Shown: piece after piece, positions 26,079 through 34,699 of the stretch
Numbering within the stretch: position 1 is the stretch's first letter
How the letters are laid out: each line of letters begins with the position of its first letter
Source of the DNA: Sulfurimonas sp.
GTDB taxonomy: Bacteria; Campylobacterota; Campylobacteria; Campylobacterales; Sulfurimonadaceae
DNA length: 64,000 bases
Reading direction: 5' to 3'
Assembly (NCBI GenBank): GCA_021732045.1
Contig: JAKFWK010000002.1
Coordinates: 62,001 to 126,000 of the forward strand
Made by a program: the position numbers and the translations under genes
The notes under the pieces: generated by a model
Database searches by the model: none
What the model was told of the DNA's origin: nothing
The model's input: the letters and a program-made list of their open reading frames with translations, nothing else

Positions 26079-27082
26079 AAATAGTTATTTTTTTACTTAT
26101 GTTTGCCGTACTTATTATGGGAGATACAACTTTGAAAATAGCAACTTACAATGTAGAAAACCTCTTTGATTTGGGAAATGACACAAGTAGATACCCAGAA
26201 TATATACCAAACGGTCCATCAGAGTGGAATGATAAAAACTACAAAATAAAGCTAAAAAATATCTCTCAAGTCATTAAAGATATGGATGCAGACATCATTG
26301 GATTGCAAGAAATAGGCTCGCTTGAAGCTCTAAAGGATTTAAGATTTGCTCTTAAACAAAGGGGTCTTTACTATCAATATTATAAAATAGCGGATAGTAA
26401 AAACTCATCAGTAAAAGTAGCAATTCTTAGCAAAATCCCATTTTTATACTCCAAAGAGATAAGCGTAACTTCATCAAATGACCATAGAAATATTCTAGAG
26501 ACAAAATTTAAAATAGGTCAAAAAGAGCTGTATATATATGTAAACCATTGGAAATCAAAAAGTGGTCCTGAGAGCATGAGGATTATCTATGCCAAAACGC
26601 TAATGGAGAGAATCAAACAGATTGGATACGACAAAAATATCATAGTGCTGGGAGATTTTAATTCAGATTACGAAGAGTATATAAAATTCGTAAGAAAACG
26701 AGAGCTTAACGATACAGATGGTATAACTGGCATCAACCATATATTGGGCACTATAAAGCAGACGAAAAGAGCCGCTGAGACAACATACGAAGAGGGAAGT
26801 TTTTACAACCTTTGGTATGATACAGATGATGAGAGTAGATACTCATATCTGTTTAAAGGCAAACGAGAAACTCCAGATAATATACTAGTGTCACAATCTC
26901 TGCTGAAGAAAAAAGATATCTATTATAAAAATGACACAATTACTAATTTTTATAGAGATTATCTTTTTAAGAAAAAAGTCGTTCAAAGATGGGAAATCTC
27001 AAGGGGGAAGGTAAAAAAGCATAGAGGCATCGGATACTCAGATCATTTAGCTGTAACGGCTGATTTTGTGGTAAAAAATTAA
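26075..27082 (+). CDS. Secreted endonuclease/exonuclease/phosphatase-family protein
   Basis: 335 residues. A short signal peptide (VKIVIFLLMFAVLIMG) leads to the EEP fold: KIATYNVENLFD (metal Asn), the catalytic Glu in IIGLQEIGS, the NHWKSK segment, VLGDFNSDYEE and the final SDHLAV. Family members hydrolyse phosphodiester bonds in DNA, RNA or inositides. Secreted versions in this phylum are usually called nucleases, and I cannot tell which substrate applies. GTG start overlaps the peptidase stop (GTGA). Last gene of the operon that begins at 21720. Confidence 0.88.
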   Translation: MKIVIFLLMFAVLIMGDTTLKIATYNVENLFDLGNDTSRYPEYIPNGPSEWNDKNYKIKLKNISQVIKDMDADIIGLQEIGSLEALKDLRFALKQRGLYYQYYKIADSKNSSVKVAILSKIPFLYSKEISVTSSNDHRNILETKFKIGQKELYIYVNHWKSKSGPESMRIIYAKTLMERIKQIGYDKNIIVLGDFNSDYEEYIKFVRKRELNDTDGITGINHILGTIKQTKRAAETTYEEGSFYNLWYDTDDESRYSYLFKGKRETPDNILVSQSLLKKKDIYYKNDTITNFYRDYLFKKKVVQRWEISRGKVKKHRGIGYSDHLAVTADFVVKN

Positions 27083-27240
27083 TACACAAGAAAGATTAAA
27101 TTACTCATAAGATAATTTTTTTGTTTTTTAATATATTGTGCAAGAGATGCTCTTTATAAAATTATTTAAGTTTAGCAATTTAGGCACACCAAGTTAAGAA
27201 GTTTATGTTTAAGTTAAATAAAACTTAAAGCTTGTTTAGA

Positions 27241-27246
27241 TACAAT
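27241..27246 (+). promoter_or_regulatory. -10 element of rplU-rpmA
   Basis: TACAAT 43 bases before the rplU start, after a 200-base AT-rich gap. An inverted repeat (TTTAAGT and its complement near 27208-27229) lies just upstream, at the -35 side. Confidence 0.4.
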
Positions 27247-27288
27247 TCCGAACTTTTTGTAGATTTATAGAGATTTAAGGAATTGTAC

Positions 27289-27597
27289 ATGTACGCAATT
27301 ATCAAAAACGGCGGTAAGCAATATAAGGTTAAAGAGGGTGATATTTTATTATTAGATAATATGTCTCTTGCACCAAAAGCTATCATCGAAATTAAAGAAG
27401 TTCTAGCTGTTAATACGGGTGAACTTAGAGTTGGAGCACCATTTTTAGATGGTGTTGTTGTAACTGCTGAAGTTATTAATGAAGGTCGTGATAGAAAAGT
27501 TATAACTTTTAAAAAGCGTCGTCGTAAAGACAGTAAAGTTAAAAGAGGTTTCAGAAGAGACTTCACTCGTGTTATTATCACGAAAATAGCTGCATAA
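27289..27597 (+). CDS. rplU: 50S ribosomal protein L21
   Basis: 102 residues beginning [18 protein letters not shown] and ending [14 protein letters not shown], with the [12 protein letters not shown] basic segment, all diagnostic of L21. It binds 23S rRNA in the large subunit. I chose ATG 27289 because AAGG is eight bases upstream; a TTG two codons earlier is possible but unlikely. First gene of the conserved rplU-rpmA-obgE chain. Confidence 0.98.
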   Translation: MYAIIKNGGKQYKVKEGDILLLDNMSLAPKAIIEIKEVLAVNTGELRVGAPFLDGVVVTAEVINEGRDRKVITFKKRRRKDSKVKRGFRRDFTRVIITKIAA

Positions 27598-27622
27598 GCT
27601 AAATTAGCTAAGGAGATTCAAG

Positions 27623-27880
27623 ATGGCACACAAAAAAGGTCAAGGTAGTACACAGAATAATCGTGACTCAGCTGGTAGAAGACTTGGTGTTAAGAAGTAT
27701 GGTGGAGAAGCTGTAATTCCTGGTAACATTATTATTCGTCAAAGAGGAACTAAGATACATCCAGGTAAAAATGTTGGTATGGGTAAAGATCATACTATTT
27801 TTGCATTAATTGAAGGTGTTGTTAAATTCGAAAGAAAAGACAAAAAGCGTCAACAAGTTTCAATAATACCTGCTGCATAA
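27623..27880 (+). CDS. rpmA: 50S ribosomal protein L27
   Basis: 85 residues starting [20 protein letters not shown] with the family core [16 protein letters not shown]27 reaches towards the peptidyl-transferase centre. No extra cleavable N-terminal peptide of the Firmicutes type is present. It follows rplU by 25 bases with AAGGAG in the gap. It is followed by a strong terminator, so obgE has a separate promoter. Confidence 0.98.
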   Translation: MAHKKGQGSTQNNRDSAGRRLGVKKYGGEAVIPGNIIIRQRGTKIHPGKNVGMGKDHTIFALIEGVVKFERKDKKRQQVSIIPAA

Positions 27881-27886
27881 TTCTAC

Positions 27887-27918
27887 AAATATTTGAGCTT
27901 TTTGCTCAAATATTTTTT
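27887..27918 (+). terminator. Terminator of rplU-rpmA
   Basis: AAATATTTGAGC (27887-27898) and its exact complement (27904-27915) form a 12-base stem with a TTTTT loop, ending in a T run. Confidence 0.8.
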
Positions 27919-27973
27919 ACTTCAACAAAATTGGTTTAACACCTAAAAATTAAATATTTAACAATTTACTATC

Positions 27974-27979
27974 TATAAT
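27974..27979 (+). promoter_or_regulatory. -10 element of the obgE operon
   Basis: TATAAT 48 bases before the obgE ATG and downstream of the rpmA terminator. It could drive the long run obgE-proB-fmt-birA-parAB. Confidence 0.45.
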
Positions 27980-28026
27980 TTATAAGTGAATTTTTAAGTA
28001 TTCAAGCAAACAATCAAGGATTTAAA

Positions 28027-29139
28027 ATGTTTACAGATAGTGTGGAACTAACAGTCTCTTCCGGAAAAGGTGGACAAGGATGTGTTGCATTTCGTCGTGA
28101 GAAATTTGTTTTGAATGGCGGGCCAAACGGTGGTGACGGTGGAAAAGGTGGTGATATTTTATTTAAATGTGACAACAACACGCATACGCTTTCTCATTTT
28201 CAGAAGAAGATGCATATTAAAGCAGATAATGGTGCAAGTGGCGAAGGCTCCAACATGACTGGGAAGTCTGGAGCCAAAAAAGTTATTATAGTTCCACCTG
28301 GTACACAGATTATTGACATTGAGACAGATAAAATTATTTTTGATATGTTAGAAAATGGACAAGAAGAGCTGTTTATAGAGGGCGGAAAAGGTGGACTTGG
28401 AAATACTCACTTTAAGTCATCCACAAACCAAAGACCAACTTATGCTCAGCCTGGTGAAAAAGGCGATATTAGAACTGTAAAGCTGGAGCTTAAGCTTATT
28501 GCTGATGTTGGGTTGGTTGGTTTTCCAAATGTTGGAAAGTCAACTCTGATTTCAACAGTCTCAAACGCTAAACCAGAGATAGCAAACTATGAGTTCACAA
28601 CACTTACTCCAAAGCTAGGTCAAGTTAACATTGGAGATTTTGAATCGTTTGTTATGGCTGATATACCAGGTATTATTGGCGGCGCACATGAAGGTAAAGG
28701 CTTAGGAATTCAATTTTTAAGACATATCGAGAGAACAAAAATACTTCTTTACATGATAGACTTAAACTCATATAGAGATTTAAAAGAGCAGATAGAGACA
28801 CTAAAGAGTGAGATTTCTGCATTTTCAGAGACACTTGGAAATAGTAAATATGCCATAGCGTTAACTAGACTTGATGTTGTTGAGCCAAGTGAACTTAATG
28901 AGTTGGTTGAGAGTTTCTTAGAACTTATTGGTGTAAAAGCAAATGAAAATAGTGATATTGAGTTTGATGAATCAATTCCTTATTTTATTCAAAACACTCC
29001 AGATGATACACTCGGATATGATAAAAATTTACCATATTTTATAGTTCCAATATCTTCTGCAATTCATAAAAATATAGAACCGTTAAAAAACTCCTTGTTT
29101 AATCTGGTTCGAACACAAAGAACTGTTAAAAATATCTAA
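28027..29139 (+). CDS. obgE: GTPase ObgE/CgtA
   Basis: 370 residues: an N-terminal glycine-rich Obg fold (about 1-157; GGPNGGDGGKGGDI), then a GTPase domain with G1 GFPNVGKSTL, G3 DIPGIIGGAHEG, G4 LTRLDVVE and G5 ISSA. The protein binds the 50S subunit and links ribosome assembly to stress. The C-terminus is short, without the extra OCT domain. CAAGGA lies six bases before the ATG. In operon with proB (3-base gap to the first GTG). Confidence 0.97.
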   Translation: MFTDSVELTVSSGKGGQGCVAFRREKFVLNGGPNGGDGGKGGDILFKCDNNTHTLSHFQKKMHIKADNGASGEGSNMTGKSGAKKVIIVPPGTQIIDIETDKIIFDMLENGQEELFIEGGKGGLGNTHFKSSTNQRPTYAQPGEKGDIRTVKLELKLIADVGLVGFPNVGKSTLISTVSNAKPEIANYEFTTLTPKLGQVNIGDFESFVMADIPGIIGGAHEGKGLGIQFLRHIERTKILLYMIDLNSYRDLKEQIETLKSEISAFSETLGNSKYAIALTRLDVVEPSELNELVESFLELIGVKANENSDIEFDESIPYFIQNTPDDTLGYDKNLPYFIVPISSAIHKNIEPLKNSLFNLVRTQRTVKNI

Positions 29140-29154
29140 TTTGTGAGAGCCAAA

Positions 29155-29919
29155 ATGAAAAGAGTTGTTGTAAAAGTTGGAAGCGCTGTTTTAACGCAAA
29201 ATGATGCAATCGCATTAGACCGTATGAGAAATTTAGTAGAATTTTTAGTAGAGCTCAGAAAAACAAACGAGGTTATACTGGTCTCATCAGGTGCAGTTGC
29301 TGCTGGATATACAGCACTTAAGCTTGATAGAGCAATACTTCAAAACAAACAAGCACTCGCTTCTATTGGTCAGCCGATACTGATGAAAAAATATAGCAAG
29401 AAATTTGCAACACATGATATTTTAACCGCTCAAGTTTTAGTAACAGCTGCAAATTTCAAAATAGATGATGAGATAAACAAAATTAAAGATACAGTAAATA
29501 CTCTTTTATCAAACGGAGTTATTCCAATCATAAATGAAAATGATGCAACATCCACAAAAGAGCTTGTTGTAGGAGATAATGACCAGCTTTCAGCTTATAT
29601 CACAAAGCATACTAACTCTCATTTGCTGATTATACTCTCTGACATAGATGCTTACTATGATAAAGATCCAAGAATATATCTAGATGCAAAGATACAAAAA
29701 ATTGTAAATAGTATCAATGCAGGTGAGCTAGAAAAAGAGGCAACTCCACATGGTGCGTTTGCAACCGGAGGAATCCTTACAAAATTAAAAGCAGCTAACT
29801 ATCTTTTAGAGTGTGGAATTGATATGGTTTTAACTAGCGGTTATGATTTAAAGGATATAAAAAGTCTGATGTTTGAAAACAAGCATATTGGCGGCACTCG
29901 TTTTACAAAAGGTAACTAA
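29155..29919 (+). CDS. proB: Glutamate 5-kinase, short form without PUA domain
   Basis: 254 residues beginning MKRVVVKVGSAVL. The amino-acid-kinase fold shows LVSSGAVAAG, INENDATST, VVGDNDQLSA and GAFATGGILTKL. It phosphorylates glutamate in the first step of proline synthesis. The usual C-terminal PUA domain (about 100 residues) is absent, as I expect in Campylobacterota. A GTG at 29143 is the alternative start; ATG 29155 was preferred for the match to the family start. No proA is in the window. Confidence 0.92.
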   Translation: MKRVVVKVGSAVLTQNDAIALDRMRNLVEFLVELRKTNEVILVSSGAVAAGYTALKLDRAILQNKQALASIGQPILMKKYSKKFATHDILTAQVLVTAANFKIDDEINKIKDTVNTLLSNGVIPIINENDATSTKELVVGDNDQLSAYITKHTNSHLLIILSDIDAYYDKDPRIYLDAKIQKIVNSINAGELEKEATPHGAFATGGILTKLKAANYLLECGIDMVLTSGYDLKDIKSLMFENKHIGGTRFTKGN

Positions 29920-29922
29920 TTT

Positions 29923-30831
29923 ATGAAGATTATCTTTATGGGTACACCAAGCTACGCAGAAAAAATACTCCAAAGATTATTAGCAGAGAAAAATATGACG
30001 GTGGTTGCGGTTTATACTCAACCAGATAAAGAAGTGGGTAGAAAAAAAACAGTAACTCCTCCAGTTGTAAAAACATTGGCTCTTGAGAATTCAATACCAG
30101 TGTATCAGCCAAAAAGACTTAGAGACAGTGAAGTTGTGCAGGAACTTTTAAAAATAGAGTGCGATTTTATCATCGTGGCGGCTTATGGTCAAATATTGCC
30201 ATTAGAGATACTACAACACGCTACTTGTATAAATCTTCACGCATCTATTTTGCCGAAATATCGCGGTGCAAGTCCAATCCAGCAAGCCCTTTTAAATGGA
30301 GATGTTAGAACTGGTATTACAGCAATGCTTATGGATATTGGATTGGATACTGGGGATATAATTAAAATCGATGAAATAGAGATAAATCAAACTGAATTGT
30401 CTGAATCATTATTTGATAGATTGGCGGATGCGGCAAGTGATTTAACTGTTGATGTATTAAATAATTTTGAATCATATACTTCTGTAAAGCAAGACAATAG
30501 CATCTCTAGTATCTGCAGTAAAATAGAAAAAAAAGATGCTATAGTAGAGTTTGATAATGCTGTTGTTTTATACAATAAATACAGAGCATTTTCTGTTTGG
30601 CCATCGGTAAATTTAAGTAGCGGGCTTAAGTTGATAAAAATTGAATTAATAGAAGATAGCAGTAAAAATGAGAGTGGAAAAATTTTAAAAATAGAGAAAG
30701 ACTTCATTATTGTTGGTTGTAGTATAGGCACTTTGAAAATAATAGAGGTTCAGCCAGAATCAAAAAATAGAATGAGTGTAATTTCTTACATTAATGGAAA
30801 GAGATTAAGCCTTGCAGATACTCTATCTTAA
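29923..30831 (+). CDS. fmt: Methionyl-tRNA formyltransferase
   Basis: 302 residues. The catalytic N-terminal domain has IIFMGTPSYAEKIL, the 10-formyl-THF site in NLHASILPKYRGASPIQ and the GLDTGDII motif; the C-terminal domain with the tRNA-binding fold follows. It formylates initiator Met-tRNA. Starts 3 bases after proB. Its end overlaps birA by 20 bases, the same order as I recall in Campylobacter and Helicobacter. Confidence 0.97.
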   Translation: MKIIFMGTPSYAEKILQRLLAEKNMTVVAVYTQPDKEVGRKKTVTPPVVKTLALENSIPVYQPKRLRDSEVVQELLKIECDFIIVAAYGQILPLEILQHATCINLHASILPKYRGASPIQQALLNGDVRTGITAMLMDIGLDTGDIIKIDEIEINQTELSESLFDRLADAASDLTVDVLNNFESYTSVKQDNSISSICSKIEKKDAIVEFDNAVVLYNKYRAFSVWPSVNLSSGLKLIKIELIEDSSKNESGKILKIEKDFIIVGCSIGTLKIIEVQPESKNRMSVISYINGKRLSLADTLS

Positions 30832-31447
30832 AAGTATTGATTCTACCCAAAAACAGTTAAAAGAGTTAATTGAAAGTGGCAAGGTTTCATCGCCAATTGC
30901 TGTCGTTTCACAGTCTCAAACGGCTGGATATGGAAGCAGAGGTAATAGTTGGGAGAGTCTTGATGAGAATCTTTTTTTATCTTTTGCACTACCTATAGTA
31001 GCTTTGCCAAAAGATTTAAAATTAGAATCGGCTTCTATATATTTTTCACATATTTTAAAAGAAACGCTAAACGATTTAGGCTCTAAAGTCTGGATTAAGT
31101 GGCCAAATGATTTCTATATTGATGATAAAAAAGTAGGTGGAATAATTACAAATATACTAGACGATAAGTTTGTTTGCGGAATTGGAATAAATACAAATAA
31201 ATCACCAGAAGATTTTGGTAAACTCGACATAGAGATAGATAAAAAAAGTTTTATTGAAATCTATTTACATAATGTGGAAAAGTATATTTCATGGAAGCAG
31301 GTTTTTAGTAAATATAAGTTAGAATTTTATAGAAATCAAAATTTTTTTACACATAGAAATAGTTTAAGATTTTCTTTAGAGCGAGCTATACTTCAAGATG
31401 ATGGCTCTATAATAGTTGATGGCGAGAGGATATATAGTTTAAGATGA
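30812..31447 (+). CDS. birA: Biotin-protein ligase, catalytic domain only
   Basis: 211 residues starting at TTG (LQILYLKSIDSTQ), inside the fmt end. The biotin-adenylate loop is GYGSRGNSW (GRGRxGR type), with SFALP, IKWPNDFYIDDKKVGGI and CGIGINTN. It attaches biotin to carboxylase carrier subunits. The N-terminal DNA-binding domain of E. coli BirA is missing, so it cannot repress transcription directly. Overlaps parA by four bases (ATGA). Confidence 0.95.
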   Translation: MQILYLKSIDSTQKQLKELIESGKVSSPIAVVSQSQTAGYGSRGNSWESLDENLFLSFALPIVALPKDLKLESASIYFSHILKETLNDLGSKVWIKWPNDFYIDDKKVGGIITNILDDKFVCGIGINTNKSPEDFGKLDIEIDKKSFIEIYLHNVEKYISWKQVFSKYKLEFYRNQNFFTHRNSLRFSLERAILQDDGSIIVDGERIYSLR

Positions 31448-32229
31448 GCGAAGTAATTGTAATTGCAAATCAAAAGGGAGGAGTTGGTAAAACAACTACT
31501 GCTGTAAACTTGGCTGCTTCTCTTGCAGTGGCAGAAAAAAAAGTGCTTCTGATTGATTCTGATCCTCAGGCAAACGCCACTACTTCGCTTGGTTTTCATA
31601 GAAATGATTATGAGTTTAATATTTATCATGTTCTTATTGGTACAAAAAAATTAAAAGATATTATCTTGAAGTCTGAGCTCCCAACTCTTCATTTGGCTCC
31701 ATCAAACGTAGGTCTTGTCGGAATTGAAAAAGAGTATTATGATGCTGAAAATTCAAAAGGTCGCGAACTAGTTTTGAAAAAAGCAATTGCCAATGTAATA
31801 AAAGATTATGACTATATAATCATAGATTCTCCGCCTGCCCTTGGACCAATGACAATTAACGCACTTTCGGCATCAAACTCTGTTTTAATTCCAATACAGT
31901 GTGAGTTTTTTGCACTTGAGGGGCTTGCGCAACTTTTAAACACGATAAAGTTAGTCAGGAAATCAATAAATCCTAAATTAGTGATAAGAGGATTTCTTCC
32001 AACAATGTACAGCGCACAAAATAACCTTTCAAAACAAGTTTTTGCAGACTTAAAACAACATTTTAGTAGTAAATTATTTAAAGATAAAAATGGTGAGATT
32101 ATTGTTGTGCCTAGAAATGTAAAACTAGCAGAAGCCCCATCTTTTGGAAAACCTGTTATTTTGTATGATGTGAAATCAAGTGGTACAGAGTCTTATCAAA
32201 ATTTAGCACAAGCGATAATAGAAATATGA
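31444..32229 (+). CDS. parA: Chromosome partition ATPase ParA/Soj
   Basis: 261 residues: deviant Walker A KGGVGKTTTAVNLA, LLIDSDPQAN, IIIDSPPALGPM and FFALEGLAQLL, typical of chromosomal ParA. It forms nucleoid-bound dimers that segregate origins with ParB. Short, without an HTH extension. Overlaps birA before it and parB after it by four bases each, so all three are coupled. No parS-like 16-base palindrome was noticed in the window. Confidence 0.96.
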   Translation: MSEVIVIANQKGGVGKTTTAVNLAASLAVAEKKVLLIDSDPQANATTSLGFHRNDYEFNIYHVLIGTKKLKDIILKSELPTLHLAPSNVGLVGIEKEYYDAENSKGRELVLKKAIANVIKDYDYIIIDSPPALGPMTINALSASNSVLIPIQCEFFALEGLAQLLNTIKLVRKSINPKLVIRGFLPTMYSAQNNLSKQVFADLKQHFSSKLFKDKNGEIIVVPRNVKLAEAPSFGKPVILYDVKSSGTESYQNLAQAIIEI

Positions 32230-33077
32230 AGACACAAAAGTTAGGCAGAGGGTTAGGTGCGCTTATAGGCGAAATAGATGAGGCTTATGAAAATGAACTT
32301 GGTCAAAAAGACTCAATAATTGAAATTCCACTTAAAGACATAAGACCAAACCCTTTTCAACCAAGAAAACATTTTGAAGAGAGCTCTCTTTATGAGTTAA
32401 GCGAGTCAATAAAGAGTGATGGTTTGATTCAGCCAATATTGGTAACAGAGGACCTGGATGGTTATGTTCTTATAGCTGGAGAGCGAAGATTGCGCGCATC
32501 AAAGTTAGCAAAATTAAAATCAATCCGCTCTATTGTGCTAAGTAGTGATAACCAAAAAATGAGACAACTTGCTCTTATAGAAAACATTCAAAGAGATGAG
32601 CTAAATTCTATAGAGTTAGCCTATGCGTATGGCGAATTAATGAAGCTTTATGGTTATACTCATGAGGAGCTTTCTGTTAAAATAAACAAGAGCAGAACAC
32701 ATATTACAAACACAATAAGACTTCTTCAGCTATCTTCAAAAACTCAAAAAACATTAATTGAGAGAAAGATTTCTACTGGACATGCAAAAGTATTAGTTGG
32801 ACTTGATGAAAAAGAGCAACAATTAGTAGTTGACTCTATAGTTGGTCAAAAATTAAGTGTAAGAGAAGTAGAGGCTATGATAAAGAGTATGAAATCAAGT
32901 AAGACTGATTCTTTAAAATCTACAGAAACAACCTCATTTGATTTAACAAAATTTAAAGATATTTTTGATATTTTAGGGATGAAAATTAAAACAACAAACA
33001 GAAGCTTAACAATAGAATTTGAAACAGAAGCCCAAGTCTTAAAACTGCTAAATTACCTACCAAAAAATAACCTTTAA
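32226..33077 (+). CDS. parB: Chromosome partition CTPase ParB/Spo0J
   Basis: 283 residues. Motifs: LGRGLGALIG at the start (ParA-activating segment), RPNPFQPRKHFEESSLYELSESI, GERRLRASKLAKL and ENIQRDELNSIELAYAY (CTP-binding/parS domain), then the helix-turn-helix with INKSRTHITNTIRLLQL. It loads at parS and spreads as a CTP-dependent clamp. Its end precedes a 114-base gap with the ATP synthase promoter. Confidence 0.96.
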   Translation: MKTQKLGRGLGALIGEIDEAYENELGQKDSIIEIPLKDIRPNPFQPRKHFEESSLYELSESIKSDGLIQPILVTEDLDGYVLIAGERRLRASKLAKLKSIRSIVLSSDNQKMRQLALIENIQRDELNSIELAYAYGELMKLYGYTHEELSVKINKSRTHITNTIRLLQLSSKTQKTLIERKISTGHAKVLVGLDEKEQQLVVDSIVGQKLSVREVEAMIKSMKSSKTDSLKSTETTSFDLTKFKDIFDILGMKIKTTNRSLTIEFETEAQVLKLLNYLPKNNL

Positions 33078-33163
33078 ATTAAATTTTAAAATTTTTATTT
33101 AAAAAAATTTATCTTTTTAAATTTTTTTAAACTACTTTAACAATTCTTTTAATTTTAAAACAG

Positions 33164-33169
33164 TATAAT
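33164..33169 (+). promoter_or_regulatory. -10 element of the ATP synthase operon
   Basis: TATAAT inside a T/A-rich spacer after parB, 23 bases before the start of atpF' and with AGGAGGT in the short leader. Probably the main promoter for the atp genes and perhaps for tolQRA. Confidence 0.5.
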
Positions 33170-33191
33170 TCCGCAACTTTTAGGAGGTGCT

Positions 33192-33614
33192 ATGTTAGAT
33201 ATAAATCCGATACTACTTGTAGCTACATTAATCGTATTTCTTACGCTTATTGCAGTTCTAAACAGTTGGCTTTATAATCCATTGTTTTCTTATATGAATA
33301 AAAGAGATGAAGATATCAAAAAAGACCTACAAAGAATAGGTTCAAATGATGATGAGATTCATGGATTACATTCAAAAGCAGAATCAATAATTATAAAAGC
33401 TAAACTAGATGCTGCAGCCATAAGAGAAAAAGTTATTACGGACGCTAAAGAGTTAGCAGAGAGTAAGTTAGAAGCAAAGCGTGCTGAGTTAGCTAATCAG
33501 TATCTAGAATTTGAGCAATCCCTTGCTCAATCTAGAGAACAGTTGAAGAGTGAATTGAAATTACAAATTCCACTGTTCACAGAAGCTGTAAAAGCTAAAT
33601 TTAGTCAAATATAA
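33192..33614 (+). CDS. atpF': ATP synthase F0 subunit b'
   Basis: 140 residues: one N-terminal membrane helix (PILLVATLIVFLTLIAVLNSWLYNPLF), then a long charged coiled-coil stalk (EDIKKDLQRIGS onwards). b' pairs with b to make the peripheral stalk. AGGAGGT lies just before the ATG. Starts the F-type operon; subunits a and c are not in it. Confidence 0.93.
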   Translation: MLDINPILLVATLIVFLTLIAVLNSWLYNPLFSYMNKRDEDIKKDLQRIGSNDDEIHGLHSKAESIIIKAKLDAAAIREKVITDAKELAESKLEAKRAELANQYLEFEQSLAQSREQLKSELKLQIPLFTEAVKAKFSQI

Positions 33615-33623
33615 GGATCTGAT

Positions 33624-34142
33624 GTGAGTAGAATTTTAGTATTTATGCTAATGATGTCAACCTATGCATTAGCATCTAGTGGTAGTGCGGAACATGCAGA
33701 TACTGACATAGTCCAGAGAACAGTAAACTTTTTACTATTTTTTGGACTAATTTGGTATCTTATCGCTGAACCGGCAAAAAATTATTTTGCATCAAGAAGT
33801 CAGATTATAGCTGATGAGATGAAAAAAGTTCAAGATAAATTAAAAGAGTCTGCTGCTCAAAAAAAAGAGGCATTGATAAAAATTTCAGATGCTGAAAAAT
33901 TTGCAGAAGAGTTAAGTCTCCATTCAAAAAAAGAGAACAAAATGTTAAATGCTAACATTATGGCTCATTGTGATTCTGATCTTGAGATAATAGCTAAACA
34001 TCAAGAGTCATTAATGAAGTTTGAAGAAAAAAGAATGGTTCGCACAGTTGTTGAAGAAATTCTTAATGAAGTATTGGCTCAAAGCAGCGATGGTTTCGAT
34101 AAAGAAGCTATGGCTAATGTTATCTTGAAGAAGGTGGCATAA
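33624..34142 (+). CDS. atpF: ATP synthase F0 subunit b
   Basis: 172 residues from GTG 33624 with AAGGA six bases upstream. There is a signal-like N-terminus (ILVFMLMMSTYALAS), then a membrane helix in VNFLLFFGLIWYLIAEPAKNYF and a charged stalk rich in Glu/Lys (EMKKVQDKLKESAAQK). Forms the stator with b' and delta. The additional N-terminal hydrophobic segment is a known feature of this phylum's b subunit. Confidence 0.93.
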   Translation: MSRILVFMLMMSTYALASSGSAEHADTDIVQRTVNFLLFFGLIWYLIAEPAKNYFASRSQIIADEMKKVQDKLKESAAQKKEALIKISDAEKFAEELSLHSKKENKMLNANIMAHCDSDLEIIAKHQESLMKFEEKRMVRTVVEEILNEVLAQSSDGFDKEAMANVILKKVA

Positions 34143-34676
34143 ATGGAAGAGTTAATAGCAAAAAGATATATTAAGGCAATTGAGAAAAACTCTACTGTTG
34201 AGTCTATGAAAATGATGGCTTCTGTTTTTTCAGTATTAGCAGAATCTTTCAGCAATAAGAAGTTTGTTCAAATTATTAACAACCCAAATATTGATAAAAA
34301 TCATAAATCAGAAATTTTATTGAAAGCAGTTAAATCAGCTGACTCTAAAAGTGTTGAGAATTTAATCAAGCTACTTGCGGAAAATAATAGAATTAATATA
34401 ATTCCTGCAATTGCAGAAGTATTGAGAAAAAATGTAGCAACAAAAACTAAAAATTATAATGGTGTTGTTTACAGTGATAGCGATATCGATGAAAAGGTTA
34501 TAAAAGACCTAAGTAGTGGATTGGGCAAAAAATTTGATTCTACCATATCATTAGAGTTTGTAAAAAATAGCTTTAATGGTATAAAAGTAGATGTTCAGGA
34601 TCTTGGGATAGAGATAGGTTTTTCTAAATCAAGAATCAATTATCAGATTGTAGAACATATTATAAAAGCAATTTAA
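34143..34676 (+). CDS. atpH: ATP synthase F1 subunit delta
   Basis: 177 residues, starts directly after the atpF stop (taaATG). The helical N-terminal domain ([19 protein letters not shown]) and the C-terminal segment LGLE-type [17 protein letters not shown] with the terminal helix match the OSCP/delta family. It ties the stator to the top of alpha3beta3. 23 bases to atpA. Confidence 0.95.
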   Translation: MEELIAKRYIKAIEKNSTVESMKMMASVFSVLAESFSNKKFVQIINNPNIDKNHKSEILLKAVKSADSKSVENLIKLLAENNRINIIPAIAEVLRKNVATKTKNYNGVVYSDSDIDEKVIKDLSSGLGKKFDSTISLEFVKNSFNGIKVDVQDLGIEIGFSKSRINYQIVEHIIKAI

Positions 34677-34699
34677 CTTCACGAGAGGAGATATATATA

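Noticed and set aside
32226..33191. parS sites near parAB
   Set aside because: I looked for a 16-base TGTTTCACGTGAAACA-like palindrome and did not see one; by eye this is not a proof of absence.
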